NCBI RefSeq assembly: GCF_000186705.1
Contig: NZ_AEUE01000008.1
Coordinates: 226,123 to 290,122 of the forward strand
Length of the DNA stretch: 64,000 nucleotides
Reading direction: 5' to 3'
Origin: Citromicrobium sp. JLT1363
GTDB taxonomy: Bacteria; Pseudomonadota; Alphaproteobacteria; Sphingomonadales; Sphingomonadaceae
The notes under the pieces were generated by a model. It did no database searches. It saw only the letters and a list, made by a program, of their open reading frames with translations, and was not told the DNA's origin. Positions 34,194-43,656 of this stretch are shown here, one piece after another. Position 1 is the first letter of the stretch. Each line of letters starts with the position of its first letter. Position numbers and translations under genes: made by a program.

Positions 34194-35858
34194 ATGCAGA
34201 TTAACGAGACCACCAATGAGGGCCTGAAGCGCGAGTATCGCATCGTGATTCCGGCGAGCGAGATCGACGACAAGATCAAGGCCGAGGTGAAACGCATCGC
34301 CCCGCAGGTGCGCATGCCTGGTTTCCGCCCGGGCAAGGTGCCCGCCAATCTGGTGCGCAAGATGCACGGCGAACAGCTGCACGCGCAGGTGGTGAACGAC
34401 ACGATCCAGTCCTCGGTCGACGAACTGATCAAGGACAAGGGCCTGCGTCCCGCAATGCAGCCCGCCATCGAACTGAGCGAAGGCTACGAGGAAGGCAAGG
34501 ACGCCGAGATCGACGTCAAGCTGGAAGTTCTGCCCGAGATCGAGGCGCCGGAAGTCGATGGCCTGAAGCTTGAACGGCTGGTCGTGCCCGTGGACGAGAG
34601 CGCGATCGAGGAAACGCTTCAGCGCATCGCGGACCAGAACAAGACCTACAAGGATGCCGCCAAGACCAAGAAGGCGGCCGATGGCGATCAGGTCATCATC
34701 GATTTCGTCGGTTCGATCGACGGCACCGAATTCGAAGGCGGCAAGGCCGAAGACGCCCCGCTGGTGATCGGATCGGGCACCTTCATCCCCGGTTTCGAAG
34801 AGCAGCTGAAGGGCGTGAAGGCGGGCGACGAGAAGACCGTGAAGGTCACGTTCCCGGAAGAATATCAGGCCGATCACCTGGCCGGCAAGGACGCCGAATT
34901 CGCCGTCACGGTGAAGGCGGTGAAGACGCCCGAGGACAGCAAGATCGACGACGATTTCGCCAAGAACCTCGGCCTCGAGAGCGCGGACAAGCTGCGCGAG
35001 CTGGTCAAGGCCCAGATGGAGCAGGAAACTGCCGGCCTCACCCGCACGCAGATGAAGCGCCAGCTGCTGGACACGCTGGCCGCCGGCCACGACTTCCCCG
35101 TGCCCGAACGCATGGTCGAAGCGGAGTTCGAACAGATCTGGGCGCAGCTGAGCCAGGAAGCGCAGCGCGAAGAAGATCCCGAAGCCGCGATGAAGGAAAT
35201 CGAGAGCGAGCGCGACGATTACCGCCGCATCGCCGAGCGTCGCGTGCGTCTGGGCCTGCTGCTGTCCGAAATCGGGCAGGCGAACGAAGTGCAGATCAGC
35301 GGGCAGGAAATGTCCATGCTGATGCAGCAGGCCGCGCAGCAGTATCGCGCCGAGGATCGTGAACGCTTCATGCAGTTCATCCAGAACGATCCGATGGCCG
35401 CCGCGCAGCTTCGCGCCCCGCTGTACGAAGACAAGGTCGTCGACTTCCTGTTCGAAAAGGCCGAGGTCGAAGAGCGCGAAGTGACCCGCGAGGAGTTGGA
35501 AGCGGCGATCGAAGCCGAGGAAAGCACCGAAGCCGAAGCCGCCAAGGCAAAGAAGGCCCCCGCCAAGAAGGCGGCTGCCAAGAAGGCCCCGGCGAAGAAG
35601 GCTGCGGCCAAGTCCGACGATGCGTCCGACGACAAGAAGCCTGCCGCCAAGAAAGCGCCTGCCAAGAAGGCGCCCGCCAAGAAGGCCACCGCATCCACTG
35701 CGAAGGACGGCGAGACCAAGAAGGCCCCGGCGAAGAAGGCTCCGGCCAAGAAAGCGGCTGCGTCCACTGCCAAGGATGGCGAGGCCAAGAAGGCTCCGGC
35801 GAAGAAGGCACCGGCCAAGAAGCCCGCTGCCAAGAAGCCTGCCGCGAAGAAGGATTGA
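34194..35858 (+). CDS. tig: Trigger factor with a long Lys/Ala/Pro-rich tail
   Basis: This 554-residue ribosome-bound chaperone has the ribosome-docking loop [11 protein letters not shown] near residue 45. The PPIase (FKBP) domain (about 155-245) contains [11 protein letters not shown], and the helical C-terminal domain runs to about 440. The last 110 residues are an unusual tail of [12 protein letters not shown] repeats broken by two TAKDGE units, like the C termini of histone H1-like and some HU proteins. ATG 34194 matches the family start. It precedes the clp genes only after an amidase and coq4, so the classic tig-clpP-clpX operon is broken. Confidence 0.95.
   Translation: MQINETTNEGLKREYRIVIPASEIDDKIKAEVKRIAPQVRMPGFRPGKVPANLVRKMHGEQLHAQVVNDTIQSSVDELIKDKGLRPAMQPAIELSEGYEEGKDAEIDVKLEVLPEIEAPEVDGLKLERLVVPVDESAIEETLQRIADQNKTYKDAAKTKKAADGDQVIIDFVGSIDGTEFEGGKAEDAPLVIGSGTFIPGFEEQLKGVKAGDEKTVKVTFPEEYQADHLAGKDAEFAVTVKAVKTPEDSKIDDDFAKNLGLESADKLRELVKAQMEQETAGLTRTQMKRQLLDTLAAGHDFPVPERMVEAEFEQIWAQLSQEAQREEDPEAAMKEIESERDDYRRIAERRVRLGLLLSEIGQANEVQISGQEMSMLMQQAAQQYRAEDRERFMQFIQNDPMAAAQLRAPLYEDKVVDFLFEKAEVEEREVTREELEAAIEAEESTEAEAAKAKKAPAKKAAAKKAPAKKAAAKSDDASDDKKPAAKKAPAKKAPAKKATASTAKDGETKKAPAKKAPAKKAAASTAKDGEAKKAPAKKAPAKKPAAKKPAAKKD
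35552..35855 (+). repeat. Imperfect tandem repeats encoding the KAPAKK tail of trigger factor
   Basis: GCCAAGAAGG-type units recur through the 3' end of tig. A larger unit of 63 bp is nearly duplicated at about 35689-35751 and 35758-35820: both begin GC(A/G)TCCACTGC and encode the same [19 protein letters not shown] block. Such DNA can change length by slippage. Confidence 0.8.
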
Positions 35859-35894
35859 TCCTCACGCCAGTCCTGGCGTCAAACCGGATAGAGC

Positions 35895-35926
35895 GGGGCG
35901 GTCGGCATATGTCGGCCGCCCCTTTT
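35895..35926 (+). terminator. Terminator-like hairpin after tig
   Basis: GGGGCGG (35895-35901) pairs with CCGCCCC (35916-35922) around a 14-nt loop that can pair further inside. TTTT follows. It lies 37 bp after the tig stop and just before the end of the convergent amidase gene. Confidence 0.7.
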
Positions 35927-35934
35927 CGTATCGG

Positions 35935-37542
35935 CTATTGCGCCGGGTCGCCGGCGGCAGGTTGCCAGCGGTTGAAATCGGGCGTGGGGAGCGTGGCGGT
36001 GCGGGCGCGTTCGTAAGCGGCGCCCGCCTTCAGCACCTCCCAGTCCCGCCACTTCTGCCCGATGATCGACAGGCCGACCGGCAGATCCTCGACCCCGCCC
36101 ATGGGCACGGTCAGGTGCGGATAGCCCGCGATCGCCGCCGGACTGCCAAAGCCGATGCTGCCGTTGAAATTGTCGCCATTGACGAGATCGCTCGTCCACG
36201 CGGGTCCGCGCGTCGGGGCGACGAGGAACTGCACATCGTTCTCCGCCATCAGCCTGTCGATCCCCTGCTGGCCTGCAAGGTGAATCGCATTCTCGCGCGC
36301 TGATTCATAGGCGGCGCGATCGGTGGTGGTTTCTGCCAGTTCGAAGATGCCCTGTCCGAACCAGCGCATCTCGGTTTGCGCGTTCGCCTTGTTGAAGGCG
36401 ATCAGGTCGGCAAGACTGCGCGGAGTATCGCCGCCCTCGATGGGCGGAATCGAGCGCAAATACTCGCCCATCTCCTCGCGCAGTTCGAACAGCAGGATCT
36501 GGAAGCTGTCGCGGGACATTTCCTCGTCGGGCTCGAACTCGATATCGACCAGCACAGCCCCCGCGGCCTCCAGATCGCCGAGCGCCTGTTCGAACACGGC
36601 GCGGACATCGTCGTCGTCGCCGATCTGGCCGCGCATGACCCCGATCCGAACTCCCGCCAGCGAGGCGTCCTCCAGCCCCTCGGTAAAGTCGCGCTTGTAA
36701 CGATCCGCTTCGGCGGTTGCCGGATCAGCCGGGTCGCTGCCTGCTATGGCGCCGAGTAGCATGGCGGCATCGCGTACGCTCATCGCCATGGGCCCGGCGG
36801 TGTCCTGCGTGCTCGAGATCGGCACCACATGCGTGCGGCTGACCATGCCCACGGTAGGCTTGAAGCCGACCACGCCGTTGATGCTGGCGGGGCAGGTGAT
36901 CGATCCGTTGGTCTCCGTGCCGATGGCCGCCCAGGCGAAGCCCGCCGCGACCGCCGCGGCGCTGCCCGAGGACGATCCGCAGGTATTGCGGTCGATGCCG
37001 TGGGGGTTGCGGGTCAGCCCGCCCACCGCGCTCCAGCCGCTGGTCGAGCTGAAATCGCGGATATTGGCCCATTCGGAGAGATTGGCCTTGCCCAGCACGA
37101 CGCCACCGGCGGCGCGCAGATTGGCGATCAGCGGGGCATCGCGTCCGGTATTATTGCCGAGCAGCGCCAGCGAACCGGCGGTGGTCGGCAGCTCGCGCGT
37201 TTCGATATTGTCCTTCACCAGCACCGTGCGCCCGCCCAGTGGCTCGCCGCCCAGGCCTGCAAGGGCAGCTTCACATACCGCGTCGGGATTGACCGATATG
37301 ACCGCGTTCAGGCCATCCTCACCGCCATTCAGCTGCGCAATCCGCTCCAGCTGGGAACGTGCGTCCGATTCGGCGCGGCCCCCGGCACGCGGTAGCGAGC
37401 AACTGCTTTGGAGCGCCGCTTCAGCGGAAAAGGAACGCACTTGCTGCACGTCGTCGACCTTTCTTTCGGCGCTTTGAGCCGAAACGGGGGAGGTGGCAGC
37501 GAGCGCGAAGGCAAGGGCGGCGAAGGAGGCATGCAATTTCAT
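35935..37542 (-). CDS. Exported amidase-signature hydrolase
   Basis: The product is 535 residues. A signal peptide (about 1-22, SPVSAQ) precedes an amidase-signature domain. The catalytic triad is visible: K110 in VLVKDNIE, the cis-Ser near 191 in CGSSSGSAAA, and the nucleophile S214 in ETNGSITCP. Family members cut amides of many kinds, and the substrate cannot be named. A periplasmic location is inferred from the signal. It is convergent with tig and has no operon partner. Confidence 0.88.
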   Translation of the reverse strand: MKLHASFAALAFALAATSPVSAQSAERKVDDVQQVRSFSAEAALQSSCSLPRAGGRAESDARSQLERIAQLNGGEDGLNAVISVNPDAVCEAALAGLGGEPLGGRTVLVKDNIETRELPTTAGSLALLGNNTGRDAPLIANLRAAGGVVLGKANLSEWANIRDFSSTSGWSAVGGLTRNPHGIDRNTCGSSSGSAAAVAAGFAWAAIGTETNGSITCPASINGVVGFKPTVGMVSRTHVVPISSTQDTAGPMAMSVRDAAMLLGAIAGSDPADPATAEADRYKRDFTEGLEDASLAGVRIGVMRGQIGDDDDVRAVFEQALGDLEAAGAVLVDIEFEPDEEMSRDSFQILLFELREEMGEYLRSIPPIEGGDTPRSLADLIAFNKANAQTEMRWFGQGIFELAETTTDRAAYESARENAIHLAGQQGIDRLMAENDVQFLVAPTRGPAWTSDLVNGDNFNGSIGFGSPAAIAGYPHLTVPMGGVEDLPVGLSIIGQKWRDWEVLKAGAAYERARTATLPTPDFNRWQPAAGDPAQ

Positions 37543-37601
37543 GCCCGTGAACCTGCGTCAGCGGTCCGGCCCGGTCAATCGAGCAATCGGGAAAGATCGG
37601 C

Positions 37602-38555
37602 TCAGGCGCGCTCGTGCCGGTCTTGGCCCTCTGCCGACTTCTCCTGCGCAGGCTTCTCTTGCATTGCGAAGACAGACGGCCCCTTCGAAAGCTCTTCGGG
37701 CGAGGGCACGGGGTCTTCGCGGTAGACAGAGGTCTTGGCATCGTCCGCCAGGATCTTGAGCGGGTCGATCCCCTCTTCCTCCCAGATATCCTGGCACTTC
37801 TGGTACCATTCGACCGGCCCGATACCGAGATGGCTGCGCGCTTCGTCGATCGTCATCGCCAGCAGTTCGCGGATCGATTCCTCCGCGATCGGACGGCACG
37901 ATTTGCCGGACCGCTTGGCATCGTGGATGGCGCGCAGCACGGGCGCCTTGGTCTTCACATTGGCCTTGATCACCGCCGCCCCGGCATAGCCCAGGATCAG
38001 GTGCCCGTGGCTGGGCCGCTGCTGGAAGACATAGGCACCCAGCGCCTGTTCGCCCAGCGTATCGCGGCCGATGGTGGTCAGCAGGTGGAGCAGGTCGTGC
38101 GTGTCGCGCAGGCGATCCGCATACCATTCGATCTGGTCGTCCAGCCGCGGGCGATCGCCGCGGAAATCGTCGTATTCCTGCACCAGACCCGCCGCGCTGA
38201 GGCCTTCACGCTCCATGTAGTCGCAATAGTCATGGGCGAGCGAGCCTGTGGGGTATTCCCGCCGCAGCATGTCGTGATCGTCGAGGATATCGGGCAGGAA
38301 GGGCTCGGTCTCGAACACGTACTGTCCGCGCTCTGTCGAAAGATACTCGCGGACATGTTCGGGCATGCCGAGCCACGGAAGATGTTCGAAGAAGCGGAAG
38401 ACCTCGCTCGTCTTCTCCTTGTCCTTCTTGAACTCCCAGAAATGATGCCAGGCGCGGCGGATGTTGCGCTTCGCGGGCACGCGATCGGGGTGGGAGAAGG
38501 GGATGGTCGACAGACGCGACCCCGGGGTGCGAGCGACGGTGGCGGCTTCGGTCAT
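37602..38555 (-). CDS. Coq4-family ubiquinone biosynthesis protein
   Basis: This is a 317-residue protein. The Coq4 zinc motif HDLLHxxxGxxxxxxGE is present as THDLLHLLTTIGRDTLGEQA, with the preceding RDTHD context. Eukaryotic Coq4 has been tied to decarboxylation and hydroxylation at C1 of the quinone ring, and bacterial members are thought to act in ubiquinone synthesis. The N-terminal 100 residues are helical and the last 40 are charged. ATG 38555 has GGGAAT upstream. It lies 59 bp upstream of the amidase, with no shared function evident. Confidence 0.82.
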   Translation of the reverse strand: MTEAATVARTPGSRLSTIPFSHPDRVPAKRNIRRAWHHFWEFKKDKEKTSEVFRFFEHLPWLGMPEHVREYLSTERGQYVFETEPFLPDILDDHDMLRREYPTGSLAHDYCDYMEREGLSAAGLVQEYDDFRGDRPRLDDQIEWYADRLRDTHDLLHLLTTIGRDTLGEQALGAYVFQQRPSHGHLILGYAGAAVIKANVKTKAPVLRAIHDAKRSGKSCRPIAEESIRELLAMTIDEARSHLGIGPVEWYQKCQDIWEEEGIDPLKILADDAKTSVYREDPVPSPEELSKGPSVFAMQEKPAQEKSAEGQDRHERA

Positions 38556-38735
38556 GGCTATTCCCACACGCGGGGACGCAACCCGTCGCCGCACGACCCG
38601 CGGCGAACATGCTGTTCCGGCCCTCCGGTAAGGAAATATAAACCATGCGCCGCAAGGCGCGCAACCCCTGCTCAATCCACGAGTCGCGCGCCTTTCTGGC
38701 TGGTGATTTGAGGGGCTTTGGAGTGCCCCGAAACG

Positions 38736-39365
38736 CTAGCCCCAGGTCACTTCCTTGGCGCTGTCGATCACGGTGCCGAGGATGCCGTAATCCTTGGCTT
38801 CCTTCGTGCTCATCCAGAAATCGCGGTCGATATCCTTCAGCACCTTCTCGTGCGGCTGGCCGGTGGCATCGGCGATCTTCTGCGCGATGCGTTCGCGCAT
38901 CTTCACGATTTCCTGCGCCTGGATGGCAATGTCGCTCGCCGGGCCGCGCGCGCCACCCGAGGGCTGGTGGATCAGGAAGCGAGTGTTGGGCAGGCAGAAG
39001 CGGCGCTCTGCCGGGACGCTGAGGAAGATATGCGTCGCGATGCTGGCGACCCAGCCGGTGCCGATCATCGCGACGGGCGAGGCGATGAAGCTGATCAGAT
39101 CGTGGATCGTATCGCCCGATTCCACGTGGCCGCCCGGCGAATTGACGATCACGCGGATCGGTTCGTTCGAAACGTGGTCCAGATAGAGCAGCTGCATCGA
39201 GATGCGCTCCGCCATCTTCTGGTCGACCCCGCCGAAGATCAGCACGGTCCGCGCATCGAGGAACTTGTTCATCATCGCTGCGCCAGCGTTGCTCATGTCC
39301 TTCTGCTCGTCCTCGTCATCGTCGGCGCGAAAGGGGAGGGGGGTGTTGGGCATCGAGATCATCAT
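38736..39365 (-). CDS. Second ClpP-like protease subunit
   Basis: This 209-residue ClpP-fold protein is diverged from the canonical ClpP next door. The catalytic triad appears intact: S108 (WVASIAT in place of QAASMGS), H133 (LIHQPSGG) and D182 (DRDFWMS). The oxyanion segment NSPGG is present. The N terminus is short and acidic. It may form its own or mixed heptamers with ClpP. The start has AGGAG on the minus strand; ATG 39365 and 39362 are both possible. It is divergent from clpP with 145 bp between starts. Confidence 0.88.
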   Translation of the reverse strand: MMISMPNTPLPFRADDDEDEQKDMSNAGAAMMNKFLDARTVLIFGGVDQKMAERISMQLLYLDHVSNEPIRVIVNSPGGHVESGDTIHDLISFIASPVAMIGTGWVASIATHIFLSVPAERRFCLPNTRFLIHQPSGGARGPASDIAIQAQEIVKMRERIAQKIADATGQPHEKVLKDIDRDFWMSTKEAKDYGILGTVIDSAKEVTWG

Positions 39366-39510
39366 CAGGCTCCTGCGGTGCGCTCCGACGCGAAATCGCG
39401 ACGGCGCTTGGTGTTGGCGGGACAACTGGCGTGGCCGGGCTTTCCATTCAAGCCTTGATGATGAAGAGGTGAGGTCAGATATAGGCGTCGACGAGAGACA
39501 AGGACACTTC

Positions 39511-40197
39511 ATGCAATTCGACGAATCCGGCTACTTCCGCGATCCCGCAACCGGCGCCCTGGTGCCCGTCGTGGTCGAACAGACCAGTCGCGGGGAACGC
39601 AGCTTCGATATTTTCAGCCGCCTGCTGCGTGAACGCATCGTGTTCATCACCGGGCCGGTGGAGGATGGCATGGCCAGCCTGGCGGTGGCGCAGCTGCTCT
39701 TCCTGGAGAGCGAAAACCCCTCCAAGCCGATCAGCATGTACATCAATTCGCCGGGCGGCGTGGTGACGGCGGGCATGGCGATCCACGATACCATGCAGTA
39801 CATCCGTCCGCGCATCTCCACGGTGTGCGTGGGCCAGGCGGCCTCGATGGGCAGCTTCCTGCTGGCCGCGGGCGAGCCGGGCATGCGGATCGCGCTGCCC
39901 AATGCACGGATCATGGTCCACCAGCCTTCGGGCGGCGCGCAGGGCATGGCCTCGGACATCGAGATCCAGGCGCGCGAGATCCTGCGCATCCGCAAGAACA
40001 TGAACGAGCTTTACGCCAAGTACACCGGCAAGGAGCTGTCCGAGATCGAGGAAGCGATGGATCGCGATACCTTCCTCGATGCGAAGGAAGCGATGAAGTT
40101 CGGCATTGTGGACAAGGTGTTCGAGACCCGGCCCCAGGGCGACTCCGGTGACGATTCGGATGACGATGACACCGGATCGGGCGGTGCACCTGCCTGA
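39511..40197 (+). CDS. clpP: ATP-dependent Clp protease proteolytic subunit ClpP
   Basis: This is a 228-residue canonical ClpP. The triad is S112 (GQAASMGS), H137 (VHQPSGG) and D186 (DRDTFLD). Fourteen subunits form the chamber that degrades proteins unfolded by ClpX or ClpA. In alphaproteobacteria ClpXP also removes CtrA and other cell-cycle regulators. The last 20 residues are an acidic, Asp-rich tail. ATG 39511 follows AAGGA by 7 bp. clpX starts 199 bp downstream, after a hairpin. Confidence 0.95.
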   Translation: MQFDESGYFRDPATGALVPVVVEQTSRGERSFDIFSRLLRERIVFITGPVEDGMASLAVAQLLFLESENPSKPISMYINSPGGVVTAGMAIHDTMQYIRPRISTVCVGQAASMGSFLLAAGEPGMRIALPNARIMVHQPSGGAQGMASDIEIQAREILRIRKNMNELYAKYTGKELSEIEEAMDRDTFLDAKEAMKFGIVDKVFETRPQGDSGDDSDDDDTGSGGAPA

Positions 40198-40206
40198 ACA
40201 CCGGGC

Positions 40207-40239
40207 TGTCGCGGTGTGCCGAAGCTGGCCACCGCGACA
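40207..40239 (+). terminator. Hairpin between clpP and clpX
   Basis: TGTCGCGGTG (40207-40216) pairs perfectly with CACCGCGACA (40230-40239). The following sequence CACATGTTTGAATTTTT has a delayed T-run, so termination may be partial and clpX may have its own promoter. Confidence 0.5.
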
Positions 40240-40395
40240 CACATGTTTGAATTTTTAGGGGTAAATTTACGCGGGGGCTGTCTTCAGCCCTTCGCAAGGC
40301 GGCCTGTGGCAGGATAGCCATCTGTTGCAATGGCGCGCGTGAAAGTTACATTCGGTAGGTTCCCGCCCACGCGGGGATTCGAGGATTAGAAGGTT

Positions 40396-41664
40396 ATGAG
40401 CAAATTGAGCGGAACGGATAGCAAGAGCACGCTGTACTGCAGCTTCTGCGGCAAGTCGCAGCACGAAGTGCGCAAGCTGATCGCCGGGCCGACCGTCTTC
40501 ATCTGCGATGAATGCGTCGAGCTTTGCAACGACATCATTCGGGAAGAGACCAAGGCGGGGCTGACCGGGCGCAAGGAAGGCGAAGTGCCTTCGCCGTCCG
40601 AAATCTGCGCCACGCTCAACGATTACGTGATCGGGCAGGAGCGTGCGAAGCGCGTGCTCTCCGTCGCGGTGCACAACCATTACAAGCGCCTGAAGCATGC
40701 GGGCAAGCAGGGCGACGTCGAACTGGCGAAGTCCAATATCTTGCTCGTCGGGCCGACCGGCTCGGGCAAGACGCTGCTGGCGCAGACGCTGGCGCGCACC
40801 TTCGACGTGCCGTTCACGATGGCCGATGCGACCACGCTGACCGAAGCGGGCTACGTGGGCGAGGATGTGGAGAACATCATCCTCAAGCTGCTGCAGGCCA
40901 GCGACTACAACGTCGAGAAGGCGCAGCACGGGATCGTCTATATCGACGAGATCGACAAGATTACCCGCAAGGCGGAAAACCCCTCCATCACCCGCGACGT
41001 GTCGGGCGAGGGCGTGCAGCAGGCGCTGCTCAAGCTGATGGAAGGCACCACCGCCTCCGTTCCGCCGCAGGGCGGGCGCAAGCATCCGCAGCAGGAATTC
41101 CTGCAGGTCGACACCACGAACATCCTGTTCATCTGCGGCGGTGCCTTTGCCGGGCTCGACAAGATCATTGCCGACCGTCTGCAGAAGCGCAGCATCGGTT
41201 TCGGCGCGCATGTCGCCGATCCGGACAAGCGCCGCATCGGCGAACTGCTGGAAAAGAGCGAACCGGAAGATCTGCTCAAGTTCGGTCTGATCCCCGAATT
41301 CGTCGGTCGTCTGCCGGTGATCGCCTCGCTGCACGATCTCGATGTCGATGCATTGGTGACGATCCTGCAGGAACCGAAAAACGCCATCGTGAAGCAGTAC
41401 GCCAAGCTGTTCGAGCTGGAAGGCGTGGAGCTGACCTTCAACGACGACGCGCTGCGCGCGATTGCCGAGCGTGCGATCAAGCGCAAGACCGGCGCACGCG
41501 GCCTGCGTTCGATCGTGGAAGGCCTGCTGCTCGACACGATGTACGACCTGCCCGATCTGGAAGGCTGCAACGAAGTCGTGATCGACAAGGACGTGGTCGA
41601 AGGCCGCAAGGAACCGATCCGCGTGTTCGACGGCGAGGGCAAGCGCGCCTCCGACGCGGCGTGA
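40396..41664 (+). CDS. clpX: ClpX unfoldase, ATP-binding subunit of ClpXP
   Basis: This 422-residue protein has an N-terminal zinc-binding domain with the Cys pattern CSFCGKS and CDECVELC (about 15-41). The AAA+ domain has Walker A GPTGSGKT and Walker [10 protein letters not shown]. The pore loop is GYVG, the ClpP-docking IGF loop is SIGFGAH near residue 270, and the C-terminal sensor 2 is GARGLRS. It unfolds tagged substrates and feeds them to ClpP. Length and motifs are normal. ATG 40396 matches the family start MSKLSG. Confidence 0.96.
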   Translation: MSKLSGTDSKSTLYCSFCGKSQHEVRKLIAGPTVFICDECVELCNDIIREETKAGLTGRKEGEVPSPSEICATLNDYVIGQERAKRVLSVAVHNHYKRLKHAGKQGDVELAKSNILLVGPTGSGKTLLAQTLARTFDVPFTMADATTLTEAGYVGEDVENIILKLLQASDYNVEKAQHGIVYIDEIDKITRKAENPSITRDVSGEGVQQALLKLMEGTTASVPPQGGRKHPQQEFLQVDTTNILFICGGAFAGLDKIIADRLQKRSIGFGAHVADPDKRRIGELLEKSEPEDLLKFGLIPEFVGRLPVIASLHDLDVDALVTILQEPKNAIVKQYAKLFELEGVELTFNDDALRAIAERAIKRKTGARGLRSIVEGLLLDTMYDLPDLEGCNEVVIDKDVVEGRKEPIRVFDGEGKRASDAA

Positions 41665-41679
41665 TAGTGGCCGGCTGAT

Positions 41680-41763
41680 ATGAGCGGGATCGCAGCTTCT
41701 TTTCCGGGGCTGGCGATCCTGTTCCTGTTTCTTTCGGGCCTGACGCGCGCAGGGGTAGCCTAG
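41680..41763 (+). CDS. Tiny hydrophobic ORF between clpX and the phosphatase gene
   Basis: ATG 41680 opens a 27-residue frame, [20 protein letters not shown] then a short polar end, closing with TAG one base before the TTG start of the next gene. It could be a small membrane peptide, or a leader whose translation feeds the next gene. It has no clear ribosome site and no known relative. Chance is a real possibility at this length. Confidence 0.3.
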   Translation: MSGIAASFPGLAILFLFLSGLTRAGVA

Positions 41764-41764
41764 C

Positions 41765-42100
41765 TTGGCAGACCGCAACTACCTGTTCGTGTGCAGCCAG
41801 AACCGCTTGCGCAGCCCCACGGCCGAGCAGGTCTTCTGCGAGACGGCCGGAATAAACGCGCTTTCGGCAGGCACCAACAACGATGCCGAAAATCCGCTGT
41901 CGGACGAACTTGTCGAATGGGCAGATGTGATCTTTGCGATGGAGAACACCCATCGCAACAAGCTGCGCAAGAAGCACAAGGCCGCGCTGAAGGACACGCG
42001 CGTGATCGTGCTGAACATCCCGGACGATTACGCCTTCATGGACCCAGAGCTGATCCGCCTGCTCAAGGCCCGGATGTGGAAGTGGCTGCCCACACACTAG
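41765..42100 (+). CDS. Low-molecular-weight phosphatase-like protein
   Basis: This 111-residue protein carries the CX5R active-site loop of low-molecular-weight tyrosine phosphatases near the N terminus (C10 SQNRLRS, R16). AENPLSDELVEWADVIFAME resembles the second part of that fold, but the usual C-terminal Asp-Pro acid loop is replaced by IPDDYAFMDPEL. It belongs to the compact COG4551-type group; the substrate is unknown. It starts with TTG, with AGGGG 9 bp upstream. It is separated from clpX by 100 bp, so co-transcription is possible. Confidence 0.75.
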   Translation: MADRNYLFVCSQNRLRSPTAEQVFCETAGINALSAGTNNDAENPLSDELVEWADVIFAMENTHRNKLRKKHKAALKDTRVIVLNIPDDYAFMDPELIRLLKARMWKWLPTH

Positions 42101-42111
42101 CAATATGAAAA

Positions 42112-42145
42112 ACCCCGCCCGGCCGGGTTACTGGCCGAGCGGGGT
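42112..42145 (-). terminator. Rho-independent terminator of the fasciclin gene
   Basis: On the minus strand ACCCCGC pairs with GCGGGGT around an inner CGGCC/GGCCG helix, followed by TTTTT. It lies 60 bp past the fasciclin stop and just before the end of the convergent phosphatase gene. Confidence 0.75.
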
Positions 42146-42205
42146 CCCTGGTGCGACGCCGGTGTTAGCGGGGTGGAGGCAACCGACGCCGCGAGGGGTC
42201 TGAAA

Positions 42206-42805
42206 TCATCCGGGCAGCGACACCGCGTTGGTCACGTGGATTACGCCGTTGGACTGGAACACATCCGCCTGGGTTACCGTGGCGGTTCCGCCCCTGGCGT
42301 CCACCAGCACCACGTTGCCGCCTTGCATGCGCGCGGTCAGCGTGCCGCCATTGACGGTTTCCAGCCTGGCCATGCCCCCGCCCTCGCGGATCATCTGCAT
42401 CAGCTGGCTGGCCGAAACGCGTCCGGGGACGACGTGATAGGTGAGAACGTCGGTCAGCATCTGCTTGTTCTGGGGCTTCAGCAGCGTGTCCACCGTGCCG
42501 GCGGGCAGCTTGGCGAAAGCGTCGTTGGTCGGCGCGAAGACGGTGAAGGGGCCGGGGCCCGAAAGCGTATCGACCAGACCGGCGGCCTTTACCGCAGCAA
42601 CCAGCGTGGTGTGATCCGCCGAATTGACCGCATTCTCCACGATATTGCGCGATGGGTACATCGCGGCGCCGCCGACCATGACGGTGGTTTCGGCATTGGC
42701 GCTGGCCATCTGGCTGCCATCATCCATGCCGTAGGTCTCGCACCCGCCAAGCATGGCTGCGCTGGCGCCGAGCATCAGGGCGGCATGGGTTTTCTTGAGC
42801 AACAT
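42206..42805 (-). CDS. Fasciclin-domain lipoprotein
   Basis: The product is 199 residues. A lipoprotein signal with lipobox LGGC (Cys22) precedes one fasciclin (FAS1) domain (about 65-198). The H1 motif is FTVFAPTNDAFAKLP, and the H2 region is VLTYHVVPG and NGVIHVTNAV. FAS1 proteins mediate adhesion or surface contacts. GAGGAG lies 7 bp before the ATG. A CATCC-N16-CGTAA promoter upstream fits control by the neighbouring ECF sigma factor, a pairing known for fasciclin genes and SigK-type systems. Confidence 0.9.
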   Translation of the reverse strand: MLLKKTHAALMLGASAAMLGGCETYGMDDGSQMASANAETTVMVGGAAMYPSRNIVENAVNSADHTTLVAAVKAAGLVDTLSGPGPFTVFAPTNDAFAKLPAGTVDTLLKPQNKQMLTDVLTYHVVPGRVSASQLMQMIREGGGMARLETVNGGTLTARMQGGNVVLVDARGGTATVTQADVFQSNGVIHVTNAVSLPG

Positions 42806-42853
42806 CGTCGATCTCCTCTATCCAACAGGTCGTTTCTTCCCGTCGGTGAGGAG

Positions 42854-42879
42854 TTACGAAGCGGGCCTCGCTCCGGATG
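42854..42879 (-). promoter_or_regulatory. ECF sigma (SigK-like) promoter upstream of the fasciclin gene
   Basis: On the minus strand CATCC (42879-42875) and CGTAA (42858-42854) are separated by 16 bp. CATCC at -35 and a CG-containing -10 are hallmarks of SigK/ECF19-like promoters. Transcription would start near 42847, 42 nt before the start codon. Confidence 0.6.
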
Positions 42880-42906
42880 CAGCGACGCCCGAAATTCTTT
42901 TCGGGC

Positions 42907-43656
42907 TCAGGTTTTCAGCAGTGTCCCTTCGGCCACCACCGGGCCGGGCGCGGACTTGTCGGGTGCGCCACCGATCGGCTCCTGGCTGAGCAGGATCTGC
43001 GCACCTTCATGCATCGATCGGGCCGTCTCCGTTTCGAGCGGAACGCGCTTCTGCGTTCCCGGAGCGATGATGCCCAGCGATTGCACCTGCGCGCCTTCAC
43101 CGGGAGGCAGCAGCCACAATTCGTGGTCGTGGACACCATCGGCGCTGAGCCCCTCGGCAGCTACCAGCAGTTCCTCTCGCCCGGGAATGTAGGTCACGCC
43201 GATGCGCAGAGGCGTATCGGCAATGGGGATCGAGGCGACCAGCGGCGTGCTTTCCTGCGCAGGGGCCGGGCCGGGCGCCTGCACAAGTGGCACCAGAAGC
43301 AATGCGAGCGCGGCAACGGCCGCAACCGCGCTGCCTGCCGCGACACGCTGCCAGAGCACGACCCGGCGGTGCAGTGAGACAACCTCGCTCTCGCCTGCGC
43401 CATCCTCGATATCGCTGGCGATACGGCTCCAGAGTTCGGGCGGAGGGGCAAGGCCCTCCACATCGTCGAGCATGGGGACAAGGCGCTTTTCCCACTGGGC
43501 GACCAGCCCCGCGAACGCCGGTTCGCGCGCGATCCGCCCGCGCGTGGCGAGCAGGGCTTCGCCTTCCAGCAGGCCCATCGCGTATTCCGCTGCCTGCCGT
43601 TCATCGCCCGCCAGTTCCGGGCCGTTGCCGGGTGTCTTGTCGTCCGCCGCGCTCAT
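42907..43656 (-). CDS. Anti-sigma factor, RskA/ChrR-like membrane protein
   Basis: The product is 249 residues. The cytoplasmic N-terminal helices (about 15-85, AAEYAMGLLEGEAL) form the anti-sigma domain. A single membrane helix (about 105-125) leads to a periplasmic RskA domain (about 140-249) with ELWLLPPG and LGIIAPG motifs. It should hold the ECF sigma factor inactive until a surface or redox signal. Its ATG overlaps the sigma gene stop by 4 bp (ATGA), the standard arrangement. Confidence 0.88.
   Translation of the reverse strand: MSAADDKTPGNGPELAGDERQAAEYAMGLLEGEALLATRGRIAREPAFAGLVAQWEKRLVPMLDDVEGLAPPPELWSRIASDIEDGAGESEVVSLHRRVVLWQRVAAGSAVAAVAALALLLVPLVQAPGPAPAQESTPLVASIPIADTPLRIGVTYIPGREELLVAAEGLSADGVHDHELWLLPPGEGAQVQSLGIIAPGTQKRVPLETETARSMHEGAQILLSQEPIGGAPDKSAPGPVVAEGTLLKT

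Noticed and set aside
35552..35855. Regular repeats in tig as a possible CRISPR array
   Set aside because: The repeats are short, in frame, without unique spacers, and encode the Lys/Ala/Pro tail.
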